Below, piece after piece: positions 38,977-52,254 of a stretch of DNA of 64,000 nucleotides. The notes beneath the pieces were generated by a model. That model searched no databases, was not told the origin of the DNA, and saw nothing but the letters and a program-made list of their open reading frames with translations. The translations under genes and the position numbers were made by a program. Within the stretch, counting starts at the first letter, position 1, and every line of letters begins with the position of its first letter. This stretch comes from Halocaridina rubra (taxonomy: Eukaryota; Arthropoda; Malacostraca; Decapoda; Atyidae): the NCBI GenBank assembly GCA_037179515.1, contig JAXCGZ010015154.1, positions 1 through 64,000 on the forward strand, read 5' to 3'.

Positions 38977-40278
38977 AAAATGCCTTATATGTTCCTTCCT
39001 ATAAACAAAATATGTTTTCTGTGTATGCGGCCAATGAAAAAGGTGCTTCTGTCAACTTTTATCCCAAATGTGCTGAACTAAGGGCTCCAGATGGCACTGT
39101 ATTTCCTCTAAGAAAAGAGGGAAAATTGTATTTTCTCAATAATGTAAAAGAAAGTGAAAATGTTTCTCACTCCCTATTTGAGTGGCACAAAATAATGGGC
39201 CATTGCAACTTTAGAGATTTATTGAAGCTAGAAAATGTTGTAGATGGTATGAAAATTTCTCCTAAAGAAAAATCTGATTGTGAAGTGTGTGCTATCGGAA
39301 AAATGTCCCAGTATAGAAACAGGGAAGCCGACAAGCGTGCTACTAGTAGGCTCAAGTCAGTATATTGCGACTTAGCAGGGCCTATTGAACCAGCTGCAAG
39401 AGAAGGTTTTAAATATTCCATTTCATTCGTCGACGACTACACTGGTATAATAATGGTATACTTTCTTAAAAGTAAATCTGACACGGTAGCTGCAACTGAG
39501 AGGTTCTTGGCTGATAGTTCCCCATATGGGAAAGTAAAATGCATACGGACGGACAATGGGACGGAGTTCACAGCAAAGAGTTTTAAATCCTTACTTTTGA
39601 AAAACTATCAAACACGAGTTCACAGCTCCGTATTCCCCACATCAAAATGGGACGGTCGAGAGATCTTGGCGGTCTCTTTACGACATGGCTAGGTGCATAC
39701 TCTTAAATGCAAATATGCCCAAAAGTCTATGGACTTACGCTGTTAGAGCTTCGGCTTATATCCGGAACCGTTGCTATAACCCAAGAACTGGAAAGACACC
39801 CTATGAGTTATTCACTGACAGAAAACCTAATCTGAAAGATATGCATATTTTCGGAACTGTATGTTATTCCTATGTGCAAGAGAAAAAGAAATTGGACCCT
39901 CGTAGTGAAAGAGGAATATTTTTGGGATATGATAAACAAAGTCCAGCCTATTTGGTGTATTTCCCAAATAAAAATAATGTCAGAAGGGTGCGTTGTGTCA
40001 AATTCACCGATAAATTTCAACATGAAGTAGAAAATCCAGTGGTTGAAAATCGCCACGTAACCGACAAAGAACCCATTTCCTTGGAAACCTTACCAATGCC
40101 ACCGACATCAAACTCCGATGATCCAACCTCGATGGAAGATGACGACGATCCCAGACGACGACGATATCCTACTAGGGAACGTACTGTTCCTACGTATTTG
40201 GAAGAATACGTCACTGACTTTGATGATTCTTTCACAGTAAATGATTCAAGTGCTGCTAAATATTCTGTTGATTTTTGA
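38970..40278 (+). pseudogene. pol: Copia integrase
   Basis: The N-terminal HHCC zinc region (HKIMGH and CEVC) is near 39,190-39,300. The core has catalytic Asp residues in YCDLAGPIE (39,364) and RTDNGTEF (39,545). A frameshift near 39,606 moves the rest, including the catalytic Glu block near 39,650, into another frame that then runs 39,685-40,278. That frame carries the C-terminal GKTPYELFTDRKPNL block and ends at an in-frame TGA at 40,276-40,278 before RT. Confidence 0.88.
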
Positions 40279-40284
40279 CACAGT

Positions 40285-41850
40285 ATGGTAGATATACCCA
40301 GAACATATCATGATGCAATATCCTCCCCAGATTCTTCTAAATGGGTTAATGCTATGCAAGAAGAAATTAATTCTTTAAATGAAAATGACACTTACGAGTT
40401 AACCCAACTGCCTGAAGGCAGATGTTCGGTGGGGGGTAGATGGGTGTATACTGTGAAATCATGTCCTAAGAATGTTGAAAAATATAAGGCTCGCTATGTA
40501 GCGAAAGGTTATTCCCAAGTGCGTGATTTAGATTATCACGAAACCTTTTCACCTACTGCCAGAATCACTTCAATTCGTATGTTATTACAACTGGCAATGC
40601 AAAACAATTTAATTGTTAATCAGATGGATGTAAGTAGTGCTTATCTTAATGCTCCTATTAACTGTGAAATTTACATTGACCAACCCGAAGGTTTTGTAAA
40701 ATTTGATGAAAAGGGTAACAAACTGTTCTTAAAATTGAAGAAATCCATTTACGGTCTTAAACAGAGTGGACGTAACTGGAATGAATTGTTGCACAATTTC
40801 CTTGTAGAACAAGATTTTGATACGTCCCTTGCTGATTCTTGTGTTTATTCCAAGAAAGTAGGTAATTCAAAGATTATCATAATTATCTGGGTTGATGACA
40901 TAATCATTGCTGCTAGTAATGAAACTTTGCTCAATGCTACCAAAAGTTCTCTTTGCCATAATTTTAAGATGAAAGACTTTGGTAATATTTCATGGTTTTT
41001 AGGTATTGAATTCAAACATGATTCTGAGAAGTTTGTGATGGTACAGTCAAGGTACATTGAGAAACTGTTGAATAGGTTCAATATGACAGATTGCAAACCA
41101 AAAGCCACTCCTTGTGATTTGAGTGTAAGTAAAGTCATAGATAACCATTCTGAGAAATTACCTGATTCAAGACTGTATAGAGAGATGGTTGGCAGTCTTA
41201 TATATCTTATGACCTGTACGCGTCCTGATCTTTGTTACATTGTAACTATATTGTCTCAAAATATGAATAATCCAACAAAAGCTCACTTAAATATGGCTAG
41301 GCATGTTCTAAGGTATCTTAAAGGTACTATAAATGTTGGTTTGACTTTCAAAAAGCAAACTTGTGAAATGCTTAAGCTCCAAGGGTTTTGTGATTCCGAC
41401 TGGGGTGCGTCATCTGATAGACGCAGTATCTCTGGATATGGTTTTATGTTATGTGATGATGGTCCTTTGATTTCTTGGAAAAGTCGAAAACAGCAGATTG
41501 TAGCCTTATCAACCTGCGAGGCAGAATACGTTGCTCTAACATCTGCCATCCAGGAAGCTAAGTTTTTAAGTCAGCTTTTGGTGGATATGAATGCTGGTAA
41601 TAAAACCACTGTAACACTTCATGTAGACAATCAAGGTGCAATATGTCTGGCTAAAAATCCTGTACACCATCAGCGTACAAAGCATATAGACATTAGATAT
41701 CATTACATAAGATCTGAAATTCAGAACGGTGCAGTTAAATTAGTTTATGTACCTTCAAGCGATAATATCGCAGATATTTTCACAAAGCCAGCAACAAAGG
41801 ATAAATTAAATAAATTTACTTCATTGAGGGGCAGCGTATACACCACATAA
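40285..41850 (+). pseudogene. pol: Copia reverse transcriptase and RNase H
   Basis: An uninterrupted 521-codon frame in the same frame as the integrase C-terminus, separated from it by one TGA. RT: KARYVAKGYSQ, QMDVSSAYLNA (catalytic Asp), SIYGLKQSGRNWN and the catalytic WVDD at 40,888-40,899. RNase H: CDSDWGASSDRRS, STCEAEYVAL, LHVDNQGA and RTKHIDIRYH. All catalytic acids appear intact. Translation as a polyprotein is blocked by the upstream lesions. Confidence 0.92.
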
Positions 41851-42240
41851 TGTGTGTACCATTGTATATATAATCTTTTTCTATATATAATTTGCAAATA
41901 CCATTTCTATTTTTCTCTATGTTGTATGTTTTTTTTAAATTTTGCATTCATTCCAATTATTATTCATATGCATATAATATTTTGCAAATTATAATTTGTT
42001 GAATGCCTTATTATTGATTACTAAGAATATGATGTTTTCTAGGAATTTGCTTCTTTACCTAGCTATGTTCTTTTATAAATTTCTACCATTTTACCTGCTC
42101 CATGCCATGTCTAATACTTACATTAAAATAATTTACTTGATATTTGCTGTTCTACTTATATATCATAATATGTTATGATTCCTGTATACTTATATATACA
42201 TTGTTTGCTAAATATTTGCCACCTTAAGTTTAAGTGGGGG
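41851..42240 (+). other. Copia 3' untranslated region and purine-rich tract
   Basis: AT-rich, no gene. It ends aagtttaagtggggg immediately before the 3' LTR, the expected site for plus-strand priming. Confidence 0.85.
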
Positions 42241-42510
42241 TGTTGAGGGTAAACTTAATTGACAAATATATTTTTCTTAAGTTTACTAATTAGATTAATA
42301 TTTTTCACAATAATATAATTGGTATATTTTTCATATATATGCCCAGTACATATTTTCCAAGCTGGCATTTTCTTTTTGTCCATGTCTTAACGTTGTATGA
42401 CGCTTCATTCATATAGTAAACAAATAATAACCGGTGATTGTGACTTTCAATTATATCCCCAAGATTGCTCTTTATCCATCATCATGACTCATAGTAGTCA
42501 TACCTCAACA
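42241..42510 (+). mobile_element. Copia 3' LTR
   Basis: 270 bp, TG..CA, followed by the target duplication acagt at 42,511-42,515. Confidence 0.97.
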
Positions 42511-43690
<1,180 letters not shown>

Positions 43691-43694
43691 AATT

Positions 43695-44047
43695 AATCTT
43701 AGCTGAAATAAGGTATCAATCTTTATCTAATCTAGTTTAATTCTTTATATTTTATGTATATTTTCTTCCCATCTTTCTTTTAATATGATTTACTTATGTC
43801 AAAGATTCATAAGTAGTCGCATGGGTTAAATAAAAGTTAAAGAATGTGAAGATTTTTATTTCCCTAACAAAAAAATAAAGGTTGGTGGTTTTCTGCTGTT
43901 ATGACCCCCTGGATTTGGTGGCTATAATCGAAAAAAAAAATTACATTATGTGATTAGTTCAATATGTGTAGATATCTACTCATGAAGGTGGATGGGCCAT
44001 GTTGGGCCCGTAGGTAAAATCATCTGGAACTGGAGTGAATCTGTAAA
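43695..44047. repeat. ~345-bp direct repeat, right copy in duplicate
   Basis: Duplicate of 30,100-30,447, again ending at ctgtaaa before the I-like 3' region. Confidence 0.8.
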
Positions 44048-45322
44048 GATTAGAGGGAACATCGAAATGTTCAGGCTGGGGCTAGTAGTCTTCAAGAAAT
44101 TTTGTTGAGACACCTTGTTTGAGAGGTTGAGAAAAGTTGGAATAAGGATAGTGGTGGAGAAGGGAGAGGTGATATCACCACGTGCTTTCTTTTAGCCCCC
44201 AGAGGACAACTAGGAAGGAAGGGTAAAATGGGAGATAGGAAGCAAAAATAAATTTATTAATATAAAGAATGAAAAATAATTGGATGAACAAAAATATAGA
44301 AAGAAAAGAGTTTGCTGTTGATTTGCAAAGACAAGGCTTCCTTACTTGAACCACACCAGCATGTCTTAGGCTCATGCTGGAGAGGTTGAGGAGAAAAGTT
44401 TTTAACCTCTTCGGCTCTGGTTTAACCATGAGCTGTTGTCTGATAATCGAGGAGATGGGTGCTGGCTGTTAATGTTCAGTAAGCTGTCCATGTAGTTCAT
44501 TGCTGCTACTCTGATTATAGTGCTAGCAACTTGAAAGGCATTTGGATCAATGCTTGGATTACCAAGGCCCTAGTCTTTCATCGTATTTCTGGGATGACTT
44601 TACATTCTAGGACGTAGTGAAGGGCATGTGACACATCTTCCTGGCAGAAGGTGCACTCATTAACGAGATCCTCTATCATTTGCCAGGTGAATTTGTATTT
44701 GAGTCTCAATCGATATATGTTGACCCCTGTGCCTCTGTGGATGTTCTTGGGCAGGGTGATGCGCTGAAGTTTGGTGGCAGTTTTGTACCATAAGGTATAG
44801 GGAGATCCAGTGTAATTGCATAGATTTTGTCTGGGTAGTTTTAAATTAAGGAGTGATTTGGAGGCTTTAATCTTGATCTGGAGGGTCAGGGAGAAAGGGA
44901 TGCTTGAATCTCTGTCCAGAGAGAGGCTTGTTTAACTGCTTGGTCTTCATCTTCATTTTCTATGATGCCGACATGGCTGGGAATCCAAGCAAGGGTGACA
45001 ACATTACCAATGCCAATAGGCCTGTTGTAGAGGAGAAGGATGTTTGTGATGATTCTCACATTGTGTCTGGAAAGTGGGCCTCTTGAAGGCCTGCAAGGCA
45101 CTTTTGGGGTGAGAATAAGGGCATGGTCAGTTTCTTGCTGAAAGAAGAAGCTGAAGGCTTTGGTGATGGCAACTAGCTCAGGAGTTTGATAACCTCCAGG
45201 TTTCAACATGTTCTCAGTAGGCAGCAACTGAGGCTGAAGTTTCTTGATTAACTGAGCCATCCATGTAGAAGATTTGGGAGTTGTGCCTGTTCCAACTCTG
45301 GATTTTATCCTTGTATGTTTCC
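44048..45322 (-). pseudogene. Old I-like LINE 3' part, duplicate
   Basis: Duplicate of 30,448-31,729, with the RNase H remnant at 44,886-45,322 and the C-terminal block near 44,640. In this copy the upstream continuation of the same LINE can be found: it resumes at 52,413 on the other side of the gypsy element. Confidence 0.82.
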
Positions 45323-45457
45323 TGTGAATGAAACAGTTTCTCACCATAAAACAATGGTTTTATTCTAAAACTAAATCACACCATAATTAACAATCTGCAA
45401 GCACAAGAAACAACAATTACCTTAATGTCTAATGTAACATACAAAACATAATCATAA
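45323..45457 (-). mobile_element. Gypsy 3' LTR
   Basis: As 31,730-31,884, but about 20 bp of the LTR start (the cagcatacataatatac region) is deleted. Confidence 0.75.
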
Positions 45458-46084
45458 TTCTCCCCGGCCATATAATTTTGCCAGCCATAGCATTGGGGAG
45501 TATGTCTTTCCCATTATGAATGACAAAGTGTATTTTGTGCCAAACCGGACTTCTCAGAGAGCTGACCTCTTTGAGGTACTGATGCTGAGTCCTCCAGAGA
45601 AGGTGAAGGTGAAGGCTCTGAACTAGATCAATCAAGTTCCTCTCCAATGACTCACTAAAGTTCAGATATTTGAAGTTTAGGTTCAGGTGCTTGAATAGAA
45701 GGTCCCTTTACTTGGGTAGTTTGGCATGGAGCCAAGTCTCTAAGAGAATCAGTTGACTCATAACCATCACTATGTCTAACATGTGCATATGTTGGATTTG
45801 CATGGATAAACTCCACTTCTTTAACAATGGGATCGTCCTTCAAACGCCTCGCAAAATGACACAGAAACATTGGTCCTGGATTCAACAACCAAGAAGGAAG
45901 AGAAACCCCCAGAGATGTACGTCATGGAAATGCAAAAAACCTCTCATAAGGGGTCAAGTTTGTAGCTGTTGATAGAAGTGATTTAAAACAGTGCAAAGCC
46001 TGAGGCAGCACCATCTCCCAGTGTGATTCAGGGAGATTGCGTGACCTCAGAGTCAGGCAAATTGCTTTCCAAATAATCACGTTG
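45458..46084 (-). pseudogene. pol: Gypsy integrase C-terminus
   Basis: Duplicate of 31,885-32,511: SRNLPESHWEMVLPQALH, ARRLKDDPIVKEVEF, NPTYAHVRH, SLRDLAP. It resumes the integrase read from 49,233 after removal of the CR1, starting at the NVIIWKA block, just past where the catalytic Glu is expected. Confidence 0.82.
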
Positions 46085-49000
46085 CGATTACCTAATTGTG
46101 CTTATGATCGGTTCCATTTTGTACTTAGTGATACTTATCATACCTGTCCTGAAAGCTATATATTGAGTTAGCATTAACTACCTCCTCTCTTAGTGAATTC
46201 CAATTATTAACTACTCTTACACTAAAAAATACTTCTAAACATCCTGCAAAGAAGTCTTCTCACAAAGCTTCAAACTATGATCCCTAGTTCTAGAGCCAGC
46301 CATATCGAAATATCCATCCGTATCCACCCTATCATAACCATAAAGGAATTTAAAGACTGTCACCATATCCCCCCTCAATCTTCTAGCTTCGAGTGATGGT
46401 AAATCTAATTATTTCAGCCTCTCATCATAGCTGAGATTGCGTATTTCTGGCATGAGTTTCGTGGCATATTTTTGAACTCTTTCAAGCTTAGCTTTGTGCT
46501 TTTTCAAGTGCGGATCCTAAAAGAGGGCTGCATATTAAAATTTTGGCCTCACAGATGTTACATAAATATTTCTGAACATTTCCTTGTCCATTTACCTGAA
46601 GGCTACCCTTACCTTTGATAAGAGAGCATATGTTGCCCTTACAATGCAATTTATATGTATTTCTGGAGACAAATCTACCAGTATGTTTACTCCTAGATCT
46701 CTCTCAAACTCTGTTTCTTGGAGTTGTACTTCTGCCACCAAGTAGTCAAGCTTGGGCCTTATTGCACTTGTACCCATTCTCATTACCTTACATCTTGAAG
46801 GATTGAATTTCATTATCCACTTTTCTGACCACTCATGCAGACTATTTAGATCTTCCTGAAGTTCTCTACCATTATTCTCGTTTCTTACTTTCTTCACAAT
46901 CTTTGCATCATCTGCAAGCCTATTCATGAATTAATTTACAGACTCTGGTAGGTGATTTATATATGCAAGGAACAAAGGTGGCCCTAAAACTGAACCCTGT
47001 GGAACTCCACTAATAACTCTTCTCCATTCAGACACTGAATGTCTTACTCTAACCCTTTGTTCTCTTCCTTCTGAGTAAGTTTCATCCATTCCAAGACATT
47101 TCCACCTATACTAGCCATTGCTTGCAGCTTCTTAATAAGCCTCCCATGTGGGACAGTATCAAATGCTTTCTGAAAGTCTAGGAATATGCAATCTGCCCAG
47201 CCCTCTCTTTCCTGTAAGATTTGGCTTCCTCATCAAAAAAATTCTAATAAGTTTGTTACTGTTGATCTACCTTCCCTGAAGACATGTTGTCTCAATGACT
47301 AAAAGTTGAAGGATTCCAAGTGAAGAGAGATATGTTTCCTTAGTAGTTTCTCCATAACTTTGCAAACTATGCTGGTCAAGGAAACTGGTCTATTGTTCAG
47401 AGCCGTATCCCTCCTTCCCTTTTTGAAGATAGGTATCACATTTGCTTGTTTCCAGCATCTTGGAATCTCCCCTGACTCCAGTGACTTTTTAAATATGATA
47501 CCCAGTACCACTTATTTTGAGATTGTGCATTTTTTAAGTACATGAGGGGATATGTCATCAGGACCTGTAGCTTTATGAACATCTAAATCCATAAGCGCTT
47601 TGCATACCTCGGTGGCTGTAAGGTTGATGTTCTCTAATACCGGCCCTTGAGCTTCTATCTCTGCAATCTGAGGGGGTGGGGTATTTTCTACTGTAAATAC
47701 TGACTGAAACTCCTTGTTCAATTGTTTGCAGATCTCTTCATCCATCTCAGTGATGCTTCCATCTGCTCTTTTTAGCCTTAAAACCTGTTCTTTTACCTTC
47801 AGTTTTCCTCTGATAAAGCTGTGGAAAAGCTTGGGATTTTCTTTAGCCTTCCCGGTGTTGTCCCTTTCATAGTCTCTCTCTGCCTCTCTTCTTTTACTTA
47901 GGTAATCAATTCTTGCTCTTTTGTAAGTTTATCAGGCATTTATGTTTTTTCTCCTCCTATACCGTTTCCAGCATTTTTCTCTCCACTCCTTAGCTCTTTT
48001 AAACTCATTATCAAACCATTTCTCTCTGGCATGAATTACATCTACTTTGGTGACAGGTATGCAGCAATGTACTCTCTTCCCATATTTCTCACAAAAGATG
48101 TACATTTCTTATGTAGATTTGTTGTAAAATAAGGTCCTCCAGTCAATAACTGCAAAAAGCTCATTCATTTTGATGTAATCTCCTTTTGGATAGTCCCTCC
48201 TCATGTCCTCAGTGCCTTTACTCTCAGGCAGAACATCTTCAATGATATACTCCATCAACAACATACAGTGGTCACTCTTTTCAATTGGTGGTTCATACTC
48301 AATTTTTTCAATATCCAACACGTTATCTGTGAATACTAAATCAAGTAGCGATGGCTCATCCCCACCCCTGGCCCTCGTTGGTCCAGTACATGTTGGTATG
48401 GGAAATTCCCTTGTATGCACTCTAGGAATCTTGCCCTGAATGAGTCCTCACCACTGTGTGGGTCAAGATTTATCCAATCTATCTCTTTATGATTAAAATT
48501 TCCCAAAATCAAAATCCTACTTTTTCTCTCCCATGCCATGTTAACAACTGAGTTTATGACTTCAGTAGTACCTATATGACTTTCCTCATAAACTTCTAGC
48601 CTATGTTGGTTCCTTGGTGGGTTATATACAACAGTTACTATAATGCTCTCTAACCCAGTATTTATGGGAACAACAAGAAATTCCTTGAACTCTCTTTCTA
48701 TAGCAAAGTTTATTTCTTCAACCTGAATCCTTTCACTTATGAGTAGTGCTATCCCTCCACCAGTCCTCTCAGATCTTTTAACCCTTAATATTCTGAAGCC
48801 CTTAGGAAAAAAATGTGACTCTATGTATGTCCTCACTCAACTTAATCTCTATAACTGCTACTACATCTGCCATACTGTTGTGAATCCTACCTTTTAATTC
48901 TACTGCCTTACCAGCTAATCCATCAGCATATGTGTATAACAATTTTAATGAGGCCCCATCCCCTGATCTGTCATTATCTTCTTTGTCTCTCCTCTGTCTG

Positions 49001-49232
49001 GGAGAACTCTGAAGTGAAAATTTTTCTTCTCTTCTTCATTTCTTTCCTCATTTAACCTTCTACCTCTTGCAAAAACTTTTTGATCCTTTCCATCTCTTTC
49101 TGTGTTCTGTATCGTCTAATGAACATTTCTTTGAATTCTTGAAGGTCTTTTAGACTTTTTTCCTCATCAGTATTTCTCTACATGTGTCCCCTCTCTCAGA
49201 AGTTACTTTTGTTGGTCTCTGCTTTCCCTCTC
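46085..49232 (-). mobile_element. CR1 element D, full extent
   Basis: Minus-strand CR1 from the gattacctaattg tail at 46,085 to 49,232, where it is truncated in the RRM-like part of ORF1 (RPTKVTSERGDTCREILM). It sits within the gypsy integrase. It is more diverged than CR1-A, C and E. 46,085-48,171 is also present in duplication copy 1. Confidence 0.9.
46592..49232 (-). pseudogene. CR1-D ORF1 end and ORF2 remnants
   Basis: The ORF1 RRM-like end is at 49,232-49,000. Endonuclease parts are at 48,836-48,336 (GNFNHKEIDW; the usual Asp of GDFN is Asn here) and 48,420-48,109 (KSDHCMLL). RT parts lie at 47,745-47,512, 47,511-47,299 and 46,927-46,592 with the catalytic motif read as LADD. Multiple frameshifts and stops separate these parts. 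Confidence 0.82.
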
Positions 49233-49801
49233 TCTGGCTGATAAGGGGTAGTCTTGCTTGTGGTAACATTATACAGGAAAAGAAATTCCTGTACTTCCCG
49301 AGATATGAGCCCTGAGCCTCTATCAGAGTGAATAAAATTTGGAGGGCCACTCACAGAAAAAATTTCTTCCAAACACTGAATTACAATCTTGGAAGAAGTA
49401 TCCTTACATGGTATTGCAAATGAAAACTGCGAAAATTCATCCACTGCAACAAACAGATACTTTTTGTTTGTCCGTGAAGGCAAAGGCCCTTTAAAATCCA
49501 CGTTTATACATTCTAATACCTGAGTAGCTTTAATGACTTTCCCAAGGGAAATAGAAACAAACAGTGGTTTCAGTTTAGCATATGCACGACATGAACATAC
49601 ATCCTTTACTTCTTCTGTAGAGAATGGCAAGTTCTTCAATCTCACATAATGAAGGCGAGTAACACCTGGATGACATAAATCATCATGTAATTTCTTAAGA
49701 GATGGTGAAAAACTGGCATTGCAGCAGGAACAACTTAAAGTATCAGCAACAATATTGTAGCATCCTGAACGGTAACGAATATCATAACAAAAATTGGCCA
49801 A
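49233..49801 (-). pseudogene. pol: Gypsy integrase core
   Basis: The minus strand reads the H2C2-type region (HDDLCHPGVTRLHY, one expected Cys pair altered to CSCRAY), then the core with ECINVDFKGPLP (catalytic Asp) and FIHSDRGSGLIS (second Asp). The frame then reaches TTPYQP and is cut by the CR1 at 49,232. The catalytic Glu, expected a few residues on, is not present on either side of the insertion. Confidence 0.85.
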
Positions 49802-50690
49802 CTCTAAATGCCAGCCTAGGATTTAATCATTTTTAATCTTTGCTCACTTACGATTGTTCAGCATAAATGCAACTGATCTCTGGTCAGTCACTATGGTAAA
49901 GCATTGACCAGACAAAGGATGAGACCATTTTTTTGCAGCCTCAATCACTGCTGTAGATTCTTTTTCAACTGATGGATAATGTTATTCATGCCCATTCAAC
50001 GTTCAAGACATGAATGCTACTGGTCGTCCTGACTGATTTAACGTAGCCAAAACCGCAACATCAGAGGCGTCACATCCCACCACAAAAAGCTTCGAATTGT
50101 CAGGACAATGTAAAGCAGAATTCATGAGCAGTCACCTCAAACTTCTATTTGCTTTACAAACCTCAGAAGTGCGTGGAAAAGTTTTTCCCTTAATTAAGGA
50201 CTGAGCATAGTCTGAGAAACAAGGAAACCACTTGGCATAAAATGCAAACATGCCTAATACTCTCTTTAAAGCATTCCTAATCATAGGTGGTTCAAGATCA
50301 AGAAGTGGCTCCATCCTAGATTTATGTGGTTGAATCAACACTGATTTCATAATGAAGAACAGAAATATTGCTAACTGACAATATAGATTCTGATTCATTT
50401 AAAGTCAGACATATTCTCTTAGCAGCAGCTAAAAATCTTTTCACAGATTGATCATGTTCAGCTTGGGCTCTTCCTGCAACAGTAATATTATCCAGGTATG
50501 GAAATGTATTTTGGAGTTTCTCCTCATCAAAAGAATTGTCTATAGTATGCTAAAAAACCACCACACCATTAGTTACATCAAAGGGCACACGTGTGAATTG
50601 AAATAGGCGTCCATTAGCCTCAAAACCTGTGTGTGGTTTGTCATCCTTGTATAAAGGCATCTGATAATATGCACTTTTCGAGTCAAATGT
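49802..50690 (-). pseudogene. pol: Gypsy RT palm/thumb and RNase H remnant
   Basis: Degraded. RT catalytic motif at 50,487-50,498 reads YLDN rather than YLDD. The thumb region (RNALKRVLGMFAFYAKW) is at about 50,290-50,220. An RNase H-type block resembling DASDVAVLATLNQSGRPVAF is near 50,070-50,010. Stops and frame changes occur throughout. Confidence 0.75.
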
Positions 50691-51617
50691 TTAGAAAATT
50701 CTGTATTGTGCTAATTTATTAACTAGAGATTTGATCTTGGGCAAAGGATGTGCATCAAGGTCAGTATGCAAATTTGGAATACTGGAGTAATCTACACATA
50801 TACGTTTTTTACGACAATTAAGTTCATCTTTCACAACTACTACCTGAGTTCGCCATGGAGACAAGCTAGGCTCAATATTACCTTCTGCTAACAAATGCTC
50901 AACTTCTTGAGCTATAAACTGCTGATCAATAGCACTGTATTCACGAGATTTAGTCACAATTGGCTTAACATTTGCCTTCATATTAGCAAATACATGTGGT
51001 TTTGAGAGAGTTGCTACAGCCAAGCTACAAATATTGGCTTCTGGGTCATTAATCCGTAACTCAGGTTTTGGCCTACCATACAGGATAGTAACAGCAGCAT
51101 GCTGTTTTTGGAAATCCAAGCCCAAGATGATATCACCACACAGATCTTCGATTGCCTCTGAGCCAGTTCTCTTATAATGCTTGTCATTTGTAATTATATC
51201 TGCATGACAGACACCTATGACTGGAGCTTGTTTAGATGCCATTGCTAAGGTGATTCTTCGAGGACTGGGATTGATACGCAACTTCAGTCTCAATGCTAAT
51301 GTGTAATCTATAAAGCTATCTGAACTGGTTGAGTCCAGCAATGCTGTTACATAACAGTAATTAATCAAAACAGGAACTGTAGAAATTGATAAGCAGTCAG
51401 GTGCAGTGGCAGAAATTGTACACAACTCTCCATGGCCTGTTGCAGCCACAATTTTCTGCTCATGCTTTGACTGACATACCTTAGCCCAGTGACCTGTCTT
51501 ATCACAGGCTGTACACTCAGTGGTTCGAGCAGGACATTTAGAACAAAGATCCCACACAAAACCAAAATTTTTTCTTTGTGGTAGCAGCATTAACTGATTC
51601 TGTATATTAAGGGCCAA
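50691..51617 (-). pseudogene. pol: Gypsy nucleocapsid knuckle, protease and RT start
   Basis: A 308-codon frame. CCHC knuckle CTACDKTGHWAKVC (CX2CX4HX4C) is at residues ~36-49. A retropepsin-like site ALLDSTSSDSFID is near residue 92, with DST where DSG or DTG is expected. DIILGLDFQKQH is the flap-distal protease motif. RT begins with AEGNIEPSLSPWRTQVVVVK and RICVDYSSIPN. The frame ends near motif A. Confidence 0.85.
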
Positions 51618-52231
51618 CAGTGTTGTTTACAAAGCGGCAGTTGTCAGATTTCATTAATGGCAAATCATCAGCAGGTAAAGCAGCAACAACTTGGGTGGCT
51701 GCTGTTTGAGCATACTATTCAGAATTATGCTGAGCGAGCTCAAGTGCCCTTGCAGTCTCATAGACCTTGCTCAAACTTAGTTCCTGGTGTTCAAGTAACT
51801 GCTGACATATCATGCCAGAGACCATTTATAAATGCATCTCGAACTACATCCTAACGGTACTGCTCAACAGTAACAGCATTAAATTGGTAGTTCTTGTTCA
51901 GTTTATGTAGTTGTTGTAAATATTCGTCGATGCTCTCTGGCCACTGTTGTTATCTTGTGACCAACAAATGACGATGCAAAAATAGCATTTTTCTTATATA
52001 TAAATAATTTATCTAGGATTCCAACAGCTGCATCGAAAGTTACACAATCAGCAATATGTTCATACATCGAAGCAGAGACATATTTTGTACGACAGCGCAG
52101 TTGTTAGGTGCAATGGCTCCACACTCCTCAATAAAGTAGACAAAAGTTTTTTTCCAGTGCTTGTATTCTTTCCCAGCATCTAGTGCACTAGGATCAATGT
52201 TGAGCTTATCTGGACACAGGAGATGATCCAT
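51618..52231 (-). pseudogene. gag: Gypsy gag N-terminal remnant
   Basis: ATG at 52,231 begins MDHLLCPDKLNIDPSALD, then KEYKHWKKTF, matching the Gag start of the K02A2.6-type gypsy group as I know it. The frame is lost near 52,105 and can be followed in other frames to about 51,900. Confidence 0.75.
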
Positions 52232-52254
52232 TATGATTGTTGTAGAACAAATTC

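Larger units (their letters stand above)
37588..42510 (+). mobile_element. Full-length Ty1/copia retrotransposon (4,923 bp)
   Basis: It has 270-bp LTRs with TG..CA ends, a perfect 5-bp target duplication acagt (37,583-37,587 and 42,511-42,515), a primer-binding site and a purine-rich tract. Gag, protease, integrase, RT and RNase H are in copia order, integrase before RT. The LTRs differ at only two positions. Coding is broken by two frameshifts and one TGA. It sits inside R1 in duplication copy 2 only. Confidence 0.96.

Noticed and set aside
40276..40278. Programmed readthrough or selenocysteine at the copia TGA
   Set aside because: Two separate frameshifts elsewhere in the same polyprotein point to ordinary decay or sequencing error, and I see no recoding structure.
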